DNA of 64,000 bases from CAZHAC01 sp964383855 (GTDB lineage Bacteria > Chloroflexota > Dormibacteria > Dormibacterales > Dormibacteraceae): NCBI GenBank assembly GCA_964383855.1, contig CAYLIP010000003.1:3089-67088 (forward strand). Reading direction: 5' to 3'. Shown piece after piece: positions 33,690 through 42,571 of the stretch. Below the pieces are notes generated by a model that did not search any database, was not told the DNA's origin, and saw only the letters and a list, made by a program, of their open reading frames with translations. The position numbers and the translations under genes were made by a program. The stretch's first letter is position 1; every line of letters begins with the position of its first letter.

Positions 33690-34961
33690 TCAGCCGGCGA
33701 GGCCGAGGTCCGCCCAGCCGGTGACCAGGATGGCCGCCAGCTGCCGCGCCGCAACCTGCCAGGAGGCGGGCGCGCCGGCCCAGGTGAACCGGCCCTGCTC
33801 GAGGCTTGATGCCGCCTGCGGCTCGTGGTCGATCTCGACCAGTCCCCGCGCGTTGGGCAGCGTCTCCCGGAGCTCCTCGACATCGAGCCGAGCGTGTGAC
33901 TCCAGCGCCCGGTTGACGACCAGCACGTAATCCCGCTCGGCCGGGAGATGCGTGCCCACCGCGGCCACCACCGAGGCCGTGGTCGGGCTGCCGTCGGTGA
34001 CCAGGACGAGCTGGTCGGCCGCCTCCATCGCCGCGCGCGCAAACGGGTTGCGAACCCCGGCCCCGCAGTCGAGGACGAGGATCCCGGCCATCTGCTGGAG
34101 CCGCCTGATCACCCTCTCATAGGCCTCCACCTCGAGCGTGTCGACGCGCCCCGGGTGGTCGGGCGCGGGCAGAACCATCAGCCCGTGCGCGGCCCGGCCC
34201 AGGCACCGGTCGAGCATGGAGACGGTGAGCGCCGGCTGCTCCAGCACCTGGACCAGCTCGTCCACGTGCACGGCGTCCGCGTTCTCCATGCTGCGGCCCA
34301 GCGTCCCGTAGTCGGGGTCGTAGTCGACGGCGATGACGCGGTCGTTGCGGACCATCGCGAGCAGCGTGCCAAGGAGGACGCTGGACGTGGTCTTGCCCAC
34401 CCCGCCCTTGGGCGAGATGACGGCGATGGTGACGCATCGCCGGAGCCGCGGCGCTGCGATCACGCGATCGAGCTGGCGCCGGTAGTCGGTGCTCTCCCAG
34501 GCCTGGCGCGCGCGCTCGACGGCGGTCGAGCGCCGGCCCATGGCGAACTCGGGACGGGGCTCATCGCTGCCCGCCCGCACGGCGCCGGCCATGGTCCTCA
34601 GGCGATCGGTGAGGGCCGGCCTGGCCGGCACCGCGAGCTCTGACGCCTCCGCCGCCGGCGTGCCGGCGACCGGCTTGGGCGCGGCCGCAGGCGGCTGCGC
34701 CGGTTCGGATGCCGGCGTGCCCGACCGCCGCAGCGTGAGGACCGCCCCGTCAGCGACGTGCGCCTCCCCGAGGGTGGCGTGCGAATCGAGGTCGCCGGCG
34801 GGCGCCGCCAGCACCCAGCCCGCAGCGTCCGCCGTCTGCGAGCCCTCGACCATCTCGACCAGAGTCGGTATGAGCTCGGTGACTGCCTTGCCGTCGGGAA
34901 GGGCCACGTCGACGCGACGCGTCGGTCCCTCCACGGTCACGAAAACCCGATCCAAAGCCAT
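33690..34961 (-). CDS. EccD-type ubiquitin-like domain fused to MinD/ParA ATPase
   Basis: 423 aa. Residues 1-80 (VFVTVEGPTRRVDVALPDGK ... LVEMVEG) resemble the YukD/EccD ubiquitin-like fold of type VII secretion. A Pro/Ala linker (about 80-115) leads to a MinD/ParA ATPase with an intact deviant Walker A (ISPKGGVGKTTSS), VIAVDYDPDYGTLGRS and ILVLDCGAGVRNP. Mycobacterial EspI joins similar parts. No EccB/C, WXG100 or other ESX gene lies in this window, so its partner is unknown. It may organise a membrane or polar complex. Start is the ATG at 34961. Confidence 0.8.
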   Translation of the reverse strand: MALDRVFVTVEGPTRRVDVALPDGKAVTELIPTLVEMVEGSQTADAAGWVLAAPAGDLDSHATLGEAHVADGAVLTLRRSGTPASEPAQPPAAAPKPVAGTPAAEASELAVPARPALTDRLRTMAGAVRAGSDEPRPEFAMGRRSTAVERARQAWESTDYRRQLDRVIAAPRLRRCVTIAVISPKGGVGKTTSSVLLGTLLAMVRNDRVIAVDYDPDYGTLGRSMENADAVHVDELVQVLEQPALTVSMLDRCLGRAAHGLMVLPAPDHPGRVDTLEVEAYERVIRRLQQMAGILVLDCGAGVRNPFARAAMEAADQLVLVTDGSPTTASVVAAVGTHLPAERDYVLVVNRALESHARLDVEELRETLPNARGLVEIDHEPQAASSLEQGRFTWAGAPASWQVAARQLAAILVTGWADLGLAG

Positions 34962-35034
34962 GCGCTATCCGGGGTTAGAAACGCCCCTGTCCATGAGCGT
35001 ACCCACTTGGGCCCGTGATGAGGACGATCCCGAT

Positions 35035-35065
35035 TTGACGTCCCGGCGCAATGCTTAGTAAAAAT
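35035..35065 (+). promoter_or_regulatory. Candidate promoter of GlsB-like gene
   Basis: TTGACG at 35035-35040 followed by an AT-rich block (TTAGTAAAAAT, 35055-35065). The spacing is 15-18 depending on which hexamer is used. The AT-rich stretch stands out from the surrounding 70% GC. Confidence 0.3.
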
Positions 35066-35105
35066 GTGACAGTAGCCGACTCACTTTTGGCCTCAAGGAG
35101 GTTTT

Positions 35106-35369
35106 ATGCACTTCATAATCTGGCTGATCGTCGGAGGCATCGCGGGCGCGATCGCCGGCCGCCTCATGAGCGGCCATGGTTACGGCATCGTGGTCGACGT
35201 GATCCTCGGCATTGTCGGCGGCTTCGTCGGTGGGTTCCTGCTCTCCCTGGTCGGACTGGGCGGCAGCGGGATCATCTGGACCTTCATCACGGCGCTGATC
35301 GGCGCCATCATCCTGGTCGCGATCGTGCACATGATCCGCCGGGAGCCGATGCGGACCCGGACCTACTGA
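35106..35369 (+). CDS. GlsB/YeaQ/YmgE family (transglycosylase-associated) membrane protein
   Basis: 87 aa, almost entirely hydrophobic, three helices: FIIWLIVGGIAGAIAGRLMSG, then GIVVDVILGIVGGFVGGFLL, then a final helix and a basic tail. These glycine-zipper repeats (GGIAGAIAG, GIVGGFVGG) define the family, which is often induced by general stress; its molecular role is unclear. A perfect AAGGAGG ribosome-binding site lies 5 bases upstream, and a strong terminator follows. It is a single-gene unit. Confidence 0.92.
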   Translation: MHFIIWLIVGGIAGAIAGRLMSGHGYGIVVDVILGIVGGFVGGFLLSLVGLGGSGIIWTFITALIGAIILVAIVHMIRREPMRTRTY

Positions 35370-35383
35370 GACCGAGTCGGAGA

Positions 35384-35413
35384 GGCCCCGCCCGACGTGG
35401 GCGGGGCCTTCCT
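35384..35413. terminator. Bidirectional terminator
   Basis: A 10-bp perfect stem GGCCCCGCCC / GGGCGGGGCC with loop GACGT, followed by TTCCTTTCT. It serves the GlsB-like gene and is placed at the end of the convergent gene at 35416 as well. Confidence 0.85.
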
Positions 35414-35415
35414 TT

Positions 35416-36075
35416 CTATCCGGCTCGGCCTGAGACCTCGGACACGGTCGCCTCGATGACGACCCCACCGGCTCGGAAGGTCAGCCGGTCGCCCCGCCTC
35501 ACGACCTGGTAGCGCCCCTCCCCCACGACCTCCGCGATGCGCCCCCTTTCGACCCGCACGATGACGCCCTCGGGCGATAGGAAGACATCGTCGGAGAACT
35601 CCCTCAGGCCGCCGGCCTCGAGTTCGCCCGCCTTCCTCGCGGCGGGCGCGGGCGGCCGGGCGGGTTCTGGGCGCGGCTCCTGGCGGCGACGCAAAGGCGG
35701 CGCGGGTTTGTCGGCCACCGCCGGGCGCGGCGCCCGCTCGCGCGCCTGGGCCAGCGACAGCTCAAGCAGCTGCTCGCCCGCATCCTCCATGAAGAAGGCG
35801 GAGGAGACCGCGGCGGGGTCGCTGCGCCGCCGCAGGCAGATCGAGCACGTGGGATCGGCCTCGACCTCCCCGGCCATGCCCTCCCCGAACTCCTGCCCGC
35901 AGAGCGTGCGCGTGGGCGCGCCGGGCCGCACCGCGGGCGTCAGATGGACCTTGCCCCTGCCCTTCTGGACGCGCTTCAGCTCGATGCCCGCCGCCACCGG
36001 CACAGCGTACGGCCGGCGGCCGGCCACCTGGCAAAGTCGAGCGCTTGAGCTGCGCGTCCCGGCCAGGATGGGCAA
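35416..36075 (-). CDS. Hypothetical protein with zinc-knuckle-like cysteines
   Basis: 219 aa. Residues 40-85 hold LCGQEF and PTCSICLRRR, a possible Cys4-type zinc site resembling small actinobacterial zinc-finger proteins. A Pro/Arg-rich linker follows (about 110-150). The C-terminal domain is beta-rich (FSDDVFLSPEGVIVRVERGR ... VVIEATVSEV). Its function is unknown. The ATG at 36075 may be too early; the conserved part begins near IELKRVQKGRGKVHLTPA. Confidence 0.6.
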   Translation of the reverse strand: MPILAGTRSSSARLCQVAGRRPYAVPVAAGIELKRVQKGRGKVHLTPAVRPGAPTRTLCGQEFGEGMAGEVEADPTCSICLRRRSDPAAVSSAFFMEDAGEQLLELSLAQARERAPRPAVADKPAPPLRRRQEPRPEPARPPAPAARKAGELEAGGLREFSDDVFLSPEGVIVRVERGRIAEVVGEGRYQVVRRGDRLTFRAGGVVIEATVSEVSGRAG

Positions 36076-36197
36076 TATGTCCCGGCCCCCAACTCACCCT
36101 GCCGGCCTGTCCCTTGACAGCCCGATCCGCGCCCGGAGGATAGGGCTGGCTCCGGGAACCGCGGAGCGATGCATCAGCCACATTCAGGGGGGCGGGT

Positions 36198-37385
36198 ATG
36201 CGCTTGAAGAGGCGTCTCTTATTGCTTTCGGTGGTCGCGGCGGCCACTCTGCTACCAGGGCCGGCGGCGGCGTCAGGCCCGAGCGTCTCGCTGGTGACGG
36301 CGGGCCTCGACAGCCCTCGGGCGGTCATCTTCATGGGCGGCCAGGCGGTGGTTTCCGAGAGCGGTCATGGCGGCCCGACCTGTTTTGCGCCAGAGCCCGG
36401 GTTCAACATCTGCTACGGCGACACATCCCGGATATCGAAGGTCAACAGCACCAGTGGCGCGCGCTCCACCCTGGCGAGCGGGTTCCTCTCGGTCGCGCTG
36501 GGTCCGGAGGGCACCGAGGGCGTCATGGGCCTCGCGCTGCGTGACGGCCATCTGCTGGCCCAGGTCGGCGGCACCACTCGGGAGCTGCCACCCGGCGCAT
36601 TGACGCAGCAGGCAGGGCACCTGATGTCGGTCAACTCCACGTCGGGAGCCTTCCACCCGATCGCTTCGGTGGGAGATTTCGACTTCGACTACACAAAGCA
36701 GTTCACCGAACCGACGCCCGGCGTCTACAGCCCGGGCACCCAGGAGCACGACGCCAATCCCACCGGCATCGTGGTCATCGATGACGACGTCCTGGTCGCC
36801 GACTCGGGTGCCAACACGATCACGCGTGTGAGCGAAAGCGGGCGCCTGTCGGTGGTGCAGCACTTCCCGTGGAGGGACACCACCCCCACCAACTTCCCGA
36901 GCGACGAGGTCCCGACCTGCCTGGCCCAGACCGACGACGATTCGCTCTGGCTGGGCACGCTGGCCGGGCATCTCTACAGGATCGTCGGCGCAGCGGCGTA
37001 CCCGGTGGTGCCCATGGCCGGCGGCCAGCCGCTCCTAAGCCACGTCACCGGCTGCACGGCCGACGAGGACGGCAACCTCTACCTGGTCAACATGTTCGGG
37101 CCCGGGACCTTCGGCGACCGATCGTTCCCGATCGGCAGCGTGGTCAAGTACAACACCGAGTCGCACAGGGGCTCGGTCCTAGCGACGGCCGCGAGCAACC
37201 CCCTCCTATTCCTGCCCTACGACGCCGCCATCGGCCCCGACGGCAACCTCTATGTGACCGCCGGCGCGATGTGCGACTCGGCCGGTCACAACCCCTTCGG
37301 GGGAGGGCCCAACCCCTGCCAGATCGGATCGGTCGTCGGCGGCCGGCTGGTGAAGATCACCCTTCCCGAATCGGACGAAGACTGA
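36198..37385 (+). CDS. Secreted ScyD/ScyE-family beta-propeller protein
   Basis: 395 aa with a Sec signal peptide (MRLKRRLLLLSVVAAATLLP, cleavage near AAAS). It matches the ScyD/ScyE family by VTAGLDSPRAVIFMGG, HDANPTGIVVIDDDVLVADSGANTITRV and GPDGNLYVTAGAMCD, each a propeller blade with NHL-like repeats. In cyanobacteria the family is linked to scytonemin genes; elsewhere the members are secreted proteins of unknown role. Cys pairs suggest disulfides. It is followed by a strong terminator. Confidence 0.85.
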   Translation: MRLKRRLLLLSVVAAATLLPGPAAASGPSVSLVTAGLDSPRAVIFMGGQAVVSESGHGGPTCFAPEPGFNICYGDTSRISKVNSTSGARSTLASGFLSVALGPEGTEGVMGLALRDGHLLAQVGGTTRELPPGALTQQAGHLMSVNSTSGAFHPIASVGDFDFDYTKQFTEPTPGVYSPGTQEHDANPTGIVVIDDDVLVADSGANTITRVSESGRLSVVQHFPWRDTTPTNFPSDEVPTCLAQTDDDSLWLGTLAGHLYRIVGAAAYPVVPMAGGQPLLSHVTGCTADEDGNLYLVNMFGPGTFGDRSFPIGSVVKYNTESHRGSVLATAASNPLLFLPYDAAIGPDGNLYVTAGAMCDSAGHNPFGGGPNPCQIGSVVGGRLVKITLPESDED

Positions 37386-37397
37386 TTCCACCCGTGA

Positions 37398-37434
37398 AGC
37401 CCCTCCCGCAACGCGCGGGAGGGGCTCTTTCTTT
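37398..37434 (+). terminator. Rho-independent terminator after ScyD/E-like gene
   Basis: A 12-bp perfect stem AGCCCCTCCCGC / GCGGGAGGGGCT with loop AACGC, followed by CTTTCTTT. It may also stop the convergent glycosyltransferase transcript. Confidence 0.88.
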
Positions 37435-37481
37435 GCGCTCGGGAGCACGACTCGACAGCCGGAACGGCCAGGGCTGACCTC

Positions 37482-39056
37482 TCAGGAGCGCCAGACGAGG
37501 TAGGCGGGCTGGCGGACGGGCCGCCCCCAGTCGTCGGTCGTGGCGGTCTCGACGGTTTCGAGCAGCTGCGCGTGGACGACCACCTCGCCGGCCTTGGTGA
37601 CGACCACCGTCCCAGGCGCGAGCGCAGCGGCCCCCGGCTGCTCGTACGTGACGCCGGCGGCCAGGGCGCCGCCTCTGCGGTAGTCCTCGACCGGTTCACC
37701 GACGTAGTAGGCGTACAGGATGTCGCCGCCCAGGATGCTGGTCGAGACGACGATCCTGCCGCTGGCCGCCGGCCCCTGCGCGAGCGACTGCGCGGCCCGG
37801 GCGGCGCGATCGAATCCCGCCTCGTTCCAGGAAGCGATTCGGTCCGGGTAACGGGTGAAGTAGTCGGAGAGAGAGACCGAGGTTTCGAGGGCGATCGCGA
37901 TCGCGGCCAGCGCCGCCACCGTCCGCAGATGTGGGCCCAGCCGCGAGCGCGCCTCGGCCGCTCCCAGGGCCGCGATCAACAGCCAGAATGGCGCGGCCGG
38001 CAGGTTGCGCAGCTCGTGGCCGAAGTCGTACGTGAGCGCTGCCGGCACGGGCGCCATCAGCAGTCCCAGGAGCACAAATCGCCAGAACGGCTGATGGCGG
38101 TGCGTCCAGAGGCCGAGCGCGCCCAGGGCGAGCAGCGGCGCCAGGCTGATCAGCAGCTCACCGCCCTGCCGGAAGTAGGCCGACTGAAAGAGAAAGGTGA
38201 TGCTGAAGGCGCTGGTGTACACCCGCCACATGTGGGCGAGCACATCGCGCGGCGAGGCTGCGGTGTTGAAGATCGAGATCAGCTGAAACCGAGCGACCAG
38301 GCTGCCGGGATTGAGCAGCGCGTAGATGACCGCCGGCAGGTACACCCAGAGCGCGGCAAATCCGGCCCCGGCCACCGCCCGAAGATGCTGCCGGGCCGGC
38401 AGGTAGGCGGCAACCAGCGCCAGGATGAGCAGCGGCATCAGCAGCCGCATCGTCGAATAGGCGTATGCGCTGAGCCCGAGGGCAGCCCCGGCCCAGATGC
38501 CGTCGAAGGCCCGCCGGCTGGCATCTGCCCGGTTCCAGAGCAGGAGGAAGAAGAAGAGACAGGCCGGCAGTGCTGCGACCTCGAAGGCGGTGCGGCCGAC
38601 CGCGAAGAACCAGGGCAGCGTACCGGCGACGGCGAACATCCCGAGCGCCAGCCAGCGATCGCGAAGGCGCGCCCAGACCAGCGCGGCGGCGAGGACCGCG
38701 GCCAGCAGCATCAGGCCGGAGCTGACCGAACGCAGCGTAACGATGTCCCAGCTGCCGGTGACCCGGATGGCGAGGGCGGTGATGTAGATCCCGACCGGGT
38801 TCTTGTAGTCGCCAAACGACTGGAAATAGAGCGGCCAGGCCGTTCCGTGCTCGTCGTGCCCGTCGACCGCGATGCCGCGAGCGGCGTAGGCGATCCCCGC
38901 CTCGTCGACGAAGAACCCTGAGGGCGCGCGGTCGAGGGCCACGAAGTGCAGGAAGGCGACCGCGGCGAACAGCGCCGTGCCCGCCGCGAAAGTCTCCGGA
39001 CTCAGCCGGACCTGGATTCGGCCCAGCCAGTCAAGAGCTTTCCGGTCTAGGCGCAC
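37482..39056 (-). CDS. GT39/ArnT-like membrane glycosyltransferase
   Basis: 524 aa with about 11 membrane helices. The first loop after helix 1 contains FVDEAGIAYAARGI, matching the acidic motif (DE) of dolichyl/undecaprenyl-phosphate-sugar transferases, and DYKNPVGIYITAL follows. The C-terminal 100 residues form an extracytoplasmic domain. It probably transfers a lipid-linked sugar to proteins or cell-envelope polymers. The GTG at 39056 overlaps the 3' end of the upstream secreted-protein gene by 10 bp, so the two are coupled. Confidence 0.82.
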   Translation of the reverse strand: MRLDRKALDWLGRIQVRLSPETFAAGTALFAAVAFLHFVALDRAPSGFFVDEAGIAYAARGIAVDGHDEHGTAWPLYFQSFGDYKNPVGIYITALAIRVTGSWDIVTLRSVSSGLMLLAAVLAAALVWARLRDRWLALGMFAVAGTLPWFFAVGRTAFEVAALPACLFFFLLLWNRADASRRAFDGIWAGAALGLSAYAYSTMRLLMPLLILALVAAYLPARQHLRAVAGAGFAALWVYLPAVIYALLNPGSLVARFQLISIFNTAASPRDVLAHMWRVYTSAFSITFLFQSAYFRQGGELLISLAPLLALGALGLWTHRHQPFWRFVLLGLLMAPVPAALTYDFGHELRNLPAAPFWLLIAALGAAEARSRLGPHLRTVAALAAIAIALETSVSLSDYFTRYPDRIASWNEAGFDRAARAAQSLAQGPAASGRIVVSTSILGGDILYAYYVGEPVEDYRRGGALAAGVTYEQPGAAALAPGTVVVTKAGEVVVHAQLLETVETATTDDWGRPVRQPAYLVWRS

Positions 39057-39817
39057 CTCACATCGCCGTCGAGATTTCCACTGGGGAACTGGACCAGGCG
39101 CACGGGACCCCCGGAGAAGCTGTGGGCCGGGCTGCACCAGGTGCCGGCCTGCGCGGCCGAGGAGGCCCCGGCAACCCAGTCCGGTGCGCCCCCGACCACG
39201 GCGCCGCCGGTGATCTGGCCCCACTGGAGGGCGGTCGAGTAGACGCCGGCGCCGGCCACGCCCTGGGACCGGAGGTAGTCCAGCCCGCCCTGCACGTCGG
39301 CGGCGTTGGCGGCCGCGTCCCCGTTCCAGCTGTTGGCGGTCTCGACGTCGGCCCACCAGCTGCTGCCGGCCGCCGCCGCCGCGCCGGCGGCAGCGACCGC
39401 GAGCGAGTACGCGTAGGCGGCGGCATTCCAGCCGTAGTCGTAGGCGCAGCCGGCATCGCTGGCGCTGGCTGGATCGGCGCAGGTCCTGGGTCCGCCCAGG
39501 TTCCAGTGCGTGCTGATTGGGCCCGGGTTGGCGGTGTTCATGTAGAACGCGGGCGCCTGCGGCCGGCTCGCCGCCCAGCTGAACTCGGAAGCCAGGCAGG
39601 GGTTGGCCGACCAGGCGATCCCGTCATTCACGCCCACCACGCCGAAGCTGCCGCCGTGCGGCATTCGCGAGGTGCACTGCGGGTAGGAGACGTCATAGCC
39701 GGTCACCAGGCTCGTGCCGGCGGCGGCCGTCTTGGCGGCGGCGGATACGGGCGAAATCGCCGTGATGGCGGCGGCCGCCATGAAGGCGAGTGGTACGGCG
39801 ACCAGGCGGTTGGGCAT
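39047..39817 (-). CDS. Secreted glycoside hydrolase 25-like/DUF1906-type protein
   Basis: 256 aa with an N-terminal signal peptide (MPNRLVAVPLAFMAAAAITA ... AAAK). The mature part starts TGYDVSYPQC, contains WWADVETANSW (the barrel strand with the DxE-like acidic pair) and QGGLDYLRSQGVAGAGVYST. These are features of lysozyme-like GH25/DUF1906 barrels. It probably acts on the cell wall or a surface polymer. It is translationally coupled to a GT39-like enzyme, an unusual pairing. Extra Cys residues suggest disulfides. Confidence 0.75.
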   Translation of the reverse strand: MPNRLVAVPLAFMAAAAITAISPVSAAAKTAAAGTSLVTGYDVSYPQCTSRMPHGGSFGVVGVNDGIAWSANPCLASEFSWAASRPQAPAFYMNTANPGPISTHWNLGGPRTCADPASASDAGCAYDYGWNAAAYAYSLAVAAAGAAAAAGSSWWADVETANSWNGDAAANAADVQGGLDYLRSQGVAGAGVYSTALQWGQITGGAVVGGAPDWVAGASSAAQAGTWCSPAHSFSGGPVRLVQFPSGNLDGDVRCA

Positions 39818-39966
39818 GCTGAACTCCGGGGATTGGGTCTGCCGGCGGGAGGGCGGAAGTATATCCGGCGGCGGCGGCCGCCGGGGCGTGCCGAGGCGCG
39901 CTGCGCGGGCCATCAAATGCCGGTAACGTACGCGTGTTACGGAGATCGGATCGCCCGGCGGCAAGA

Positions 39967-41346
39967 ATGATCAGAGAGAACGAGAGTACGGACGAGACCG
40001 ACCCGGTAAATAACGCTCTCCAGCTTGCCCTGGCCGACAAACTTCACATCGACCCCGACGAGCTGGCGGGACTGAGGAGAGAGGCGGCGGCGGCGGCTCT
40101 CAACCATTTTGTCGCGCGCGGCCTGGGGCCCGAGCAGATGCCGCAGTGGCTGGACGTCGCCAGCGACGAGCAGCGCGCCGAGATGATCGCCTATGGCATC
40201 CGCCAGGCGCTGGCGTTCGAGCTTCGAATTCCCTCCGAATATCTGGACCGCGTCAGCATTGCGGGCGCGGCTCACGCCCTCGAACAGATTCGCAGCCGGC
40301 GGATCGCGGGCGAGCATTCGGCCAATCTCTCGGTGCGGTCGGCGCTTCTGGAGGACGATCGCCGGCTCGCCGAGCGGATGCTGCACACCGTCCTGGGTGA
40401 GGCCCTGAACCTGCCCGCGGAAGCCGTGACAGACGTGCGGCCCGAGCTGGCCGCCCGGATCATCGGACGCGTGCTCGAGCTGCGCCGGCGGCTGGAGCCG
40501 GTCCAGCCGATCCCGGCCCAGGAGGCGCTGCCCGACCGGCGGGACATGGTGGCGCGGGTGGTCAGGGACGCGATCGCCCAGGACATGGCGATCCATCCCC
40601 GGATGCTGGGGGCCCTCGACGCCTCGACCGCGGCGATCATGCTGGGCCGCTTCACCGAGGCCCGGCGGACGCTGCAGACGCTGCGCTCGAACATCACGAT
40701 CGATGAGCTGACCGGTTCGCTCCGGCGCTCAGCCGGCGAGGCCGAGCTGGAGCGGGAGATCGCACGCGTGCGCAGGACAGGCGAGGCGCCCCCGGTCGTC
40801 GCCTTCCTCGACGTCGACTCGCTCAAGATGGTCAACGACGAGCTCGGCCACTCGGCCGGGGATGACCTGCTGCGCTCCCTGGTCGGATGCCTGATGGCGC
40901 GCCTCCGCACCTACGACTCCGTCGTTCGCTGGGGCGGTGACGAATTCCTGGTCATCCTTCCTCAAACGACGCTCGAGGCTGCCGAGACGGTCATGGGCGA
41001 CGTGCGCCAGCTCTTCCACGAGCGGTCGGGCGCGAGCTTCAGCTACGGGCTCTCCATGCTCGAGGACGAGGACGGCCCCACCGAGATCGTGGAGCGGGCC
41101 GACGGGCGCCTCCTGACCGCCAAGCGGCGCCGGCACGCCGACCGGGACCGCCCGGAGGGAGCCGCCGAGCCGGCGTCGCCGCCCGAGGCGGCCACGGCCG
41201 GCCCGATCATCCCGGCGCCCCTGCCTGCCGACCAGCCCCCGCCGGCCGCCGGTTCGTCCACGGCTCAGCCGGCGGCTGGCGGCAAGAAGCGAAAGGAGCC
41301 CGTCCGGGACTTCCTGGCCCGGCTCTTCGGGCGCCGCCCCGCCTGA
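39967..41346 (+). CDS. Cytoplasmic diguanylate cyclase (GGDEF)
   Basis: 459 aa. The N-terminal 240 residues are helical with three repeat-like segments (ALADKLHIDPDELAGL, AFELRIPSEYLDRVS and VLGEALNLPAEAVTDVRP). Then comes a GGDEF domain (about 250-385) with VVAFLDVDSLKMVNDELGHSAGDD and an intact VRWGGDEFLVILPQ. A Pro/Ala-rich tail ends in RDFLARLFGRRPA, a possible amphipathic docking helix. There is no membrane segment. The second diguanylate cyclase of the window, about 6 kb from the Tad locus. ATG start at 39967. Confidence 0.88.
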   Translation: MIRENESTDETDPVNNALQLALADKLHIDPDELAGLRREAAAAALNHFVARGLGPEQMPQWLDVASDEQRAEMIAYGIRQALAFELRIPSEYLDRVSIAGAAHALEQIRSRRIAGEHSANLSVRSALLEDDRRLAERMLHTVLGEALNLPAEAVTDVRPELAARIIGRVLELRRRLEPVQPIPAQEALPDRRDMVARVVRDAIAQDMAIHPRMLGALDASTAAIMLGRFTEARRTLQTLRSNITIDELTGSLRRSAGEAELEREIARVRRTGEAPPVVAFLDVDSLKMVNDELGHSAGDDLLRSLVGCLMARLRTYDSVVRWGGDEFLVILPQTTLEAAETVMGDVRQLFHERSGASFSYGLSMLEDEDGPTEIVERADGRLLTAKRRRHADRDRPEGAAEPASPPEAATAGPIIPAPLPADQPPPAAGSSTAQPAAGGKKRKEPVRDFLARLFGRRPA

Positions 41347-41359
41347 AGCCGATCCCCGG

Positions 41360-42418
41360 CTAACCGCAGGCGGGTCCGTCGACCTCCACCGGCTGCGAAG
41401 CCGCCGCCGCGGGCGCCGAGGTCACCGCCACCAGCCAGCCGCCATGCCCTGGGGGAAGTGGCGCGGTGGTGCTGCCGATGACGGTGTTCCAGCCGGCGGG
41501 AGCCGTCATCGCGTTGCGCCCGACGGCGGCGTCGGCACCGGTGCAGCGGTCGTGGAAAACGAACGACCAGGCGAACGCTGTGCTGGCGCGGGAGCCGGTG
41601 AAGCCGATGAGGACGCTTGCGGCACAGGCGGCGCCGGCGCGGCAGGGCGCCGCCGTCGTCATCTCGACCCGCTGGATCGGCCCCGCGGCCAGGGGGCCGA
41701 GCGCAGGCGGCGTGGGTGCGGCCGGCGAGGGCGTCGACCGCGGCTCGGACCTGATCACCGCATCTGCCACCGGCTCGGTTCGCTCGGCGCTCGTCCCCGG
41801 CCGCGAGGCCGGCCGGCCATGCGTCGCCACTCCCGCTCCCAGGAGAACCGAACCGATAACCACCGCCAGCGCCGCGATCGACACCAGCGGAGCCCGCGAC
41901 CTGGCCGGCGCCGGCGGCCGGGCAGGAGGGCGGGCAGGAGGGCCGAGGCTCGGCGGCCTGGCGGCTGGTCGGGTGTCGGCCGCCTGCCACCGGACGGAGC
42001 GCACCACCGCGCCCAGCTCCTCCCGGCTGCTGATCGCCCGGTCGCTGGACAGGCCGCCGATGGCATCCCGGAACAGCTCCGCCGCCCCGGCCGGGTCCTG
42101 GCCGAAGGCGCCCATGGCCAGCGATTCCAGGGCCAGCCCGAGGCGGACGTCGGCCGGGGCCTCGAGCCAGCTCGAGCCGTTGGCGGCCGGTCCGGCCGCC
42201 GCCCGGCTCAGCATCCGTCCCACCGCGCGGGCGCCGTGGAGGTCGGCATCGGCGGCGGCCCGCCGAGCGCCGCCGCGAATCCGCACCCGGCCCGCCGCGT
42301 CGACGGCGACGTCGGCCGCGCCCAGGCGCCGGCCGGTTGCGGGCGAGCCCTCGCGCGCCAGGCATTCGAGGAGGTCGGAGGCGATCACGGCCAGGCTCTC
42401 CGGCTTGATGCACCCCAT
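41360..42418 (-). CDS. Hypothetical single-pass membrane protein
   Basis: 352 aa. The N-terminal cytoplasmic region (1-150) contains DVAVDAAGRVRIRGGARRAAADADLHGA, reminiscent of the non-catalytic edge of a protein-kinase-like fold. A Pro-rich linker (RPPARPPAPARSRAP), one membrane helix (VSIAALAVVIGSVLLGAGVA) and a 130-residue external domain with four Cys follow. No family is recognised. It is unrelated by sequence to its neighbours and is probably monocistronic. The Pro linker and membrane topology resemble kinase-like or anti-sigma proteins. Confidence 0.55.
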   Translation of the reverse strand: MGCIKPESLAVIASDLLECLAREGSPATGRRLGAADVAVDAAGRVRIRGGARRAAADADLHGARAVGRMLSRAAAGPAANGSSWLEAPADVRLGLALESLAMGAFGQDPAGAAELFRDAIGGLSSDRAISSREELGAVVRSVRWQAADTRPAARPPSLGPPARPPARPPAPARSRAPLVSIAALAVVIGSVLLGAGVATHGRPASRPGTSAERTEPVADAVIRSEPRSTPSPAAPTPPALGPLAAGPIQRVEMTTAAPCRAGAACAASVLIGFTGSRASTAFAWSFVFHDRCTGADAAVGRNAMTAPAGWNTVIGSTTAPLPPGHGGWLVAVTSAPAAAASQPVEVDGPACG

Positions 42419-42571
42419 CTGCAGCAGCCTCTCGAGGGAGACCGATGCCGAAGCTTCCGCAGGCGCCTGGGGGCGGCGTAAAGGTGCTGAGACGACGACT
42501 TGCGTGGGAACTCGCGCAGGTTACATCGACAGGCGGCGGCGTGGCGGCGCCGGGGGTGGGGCGGACCGTCC

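Noticed and set aside
36273..36971. Antisense frame opposite the ScyD/E-like gene and similar ones opposite the glycosyltransferase (37572-38921)
   Set aside because: No ribosome-binding site or family motif; composition follows the third-codon GC bias of the real genes.
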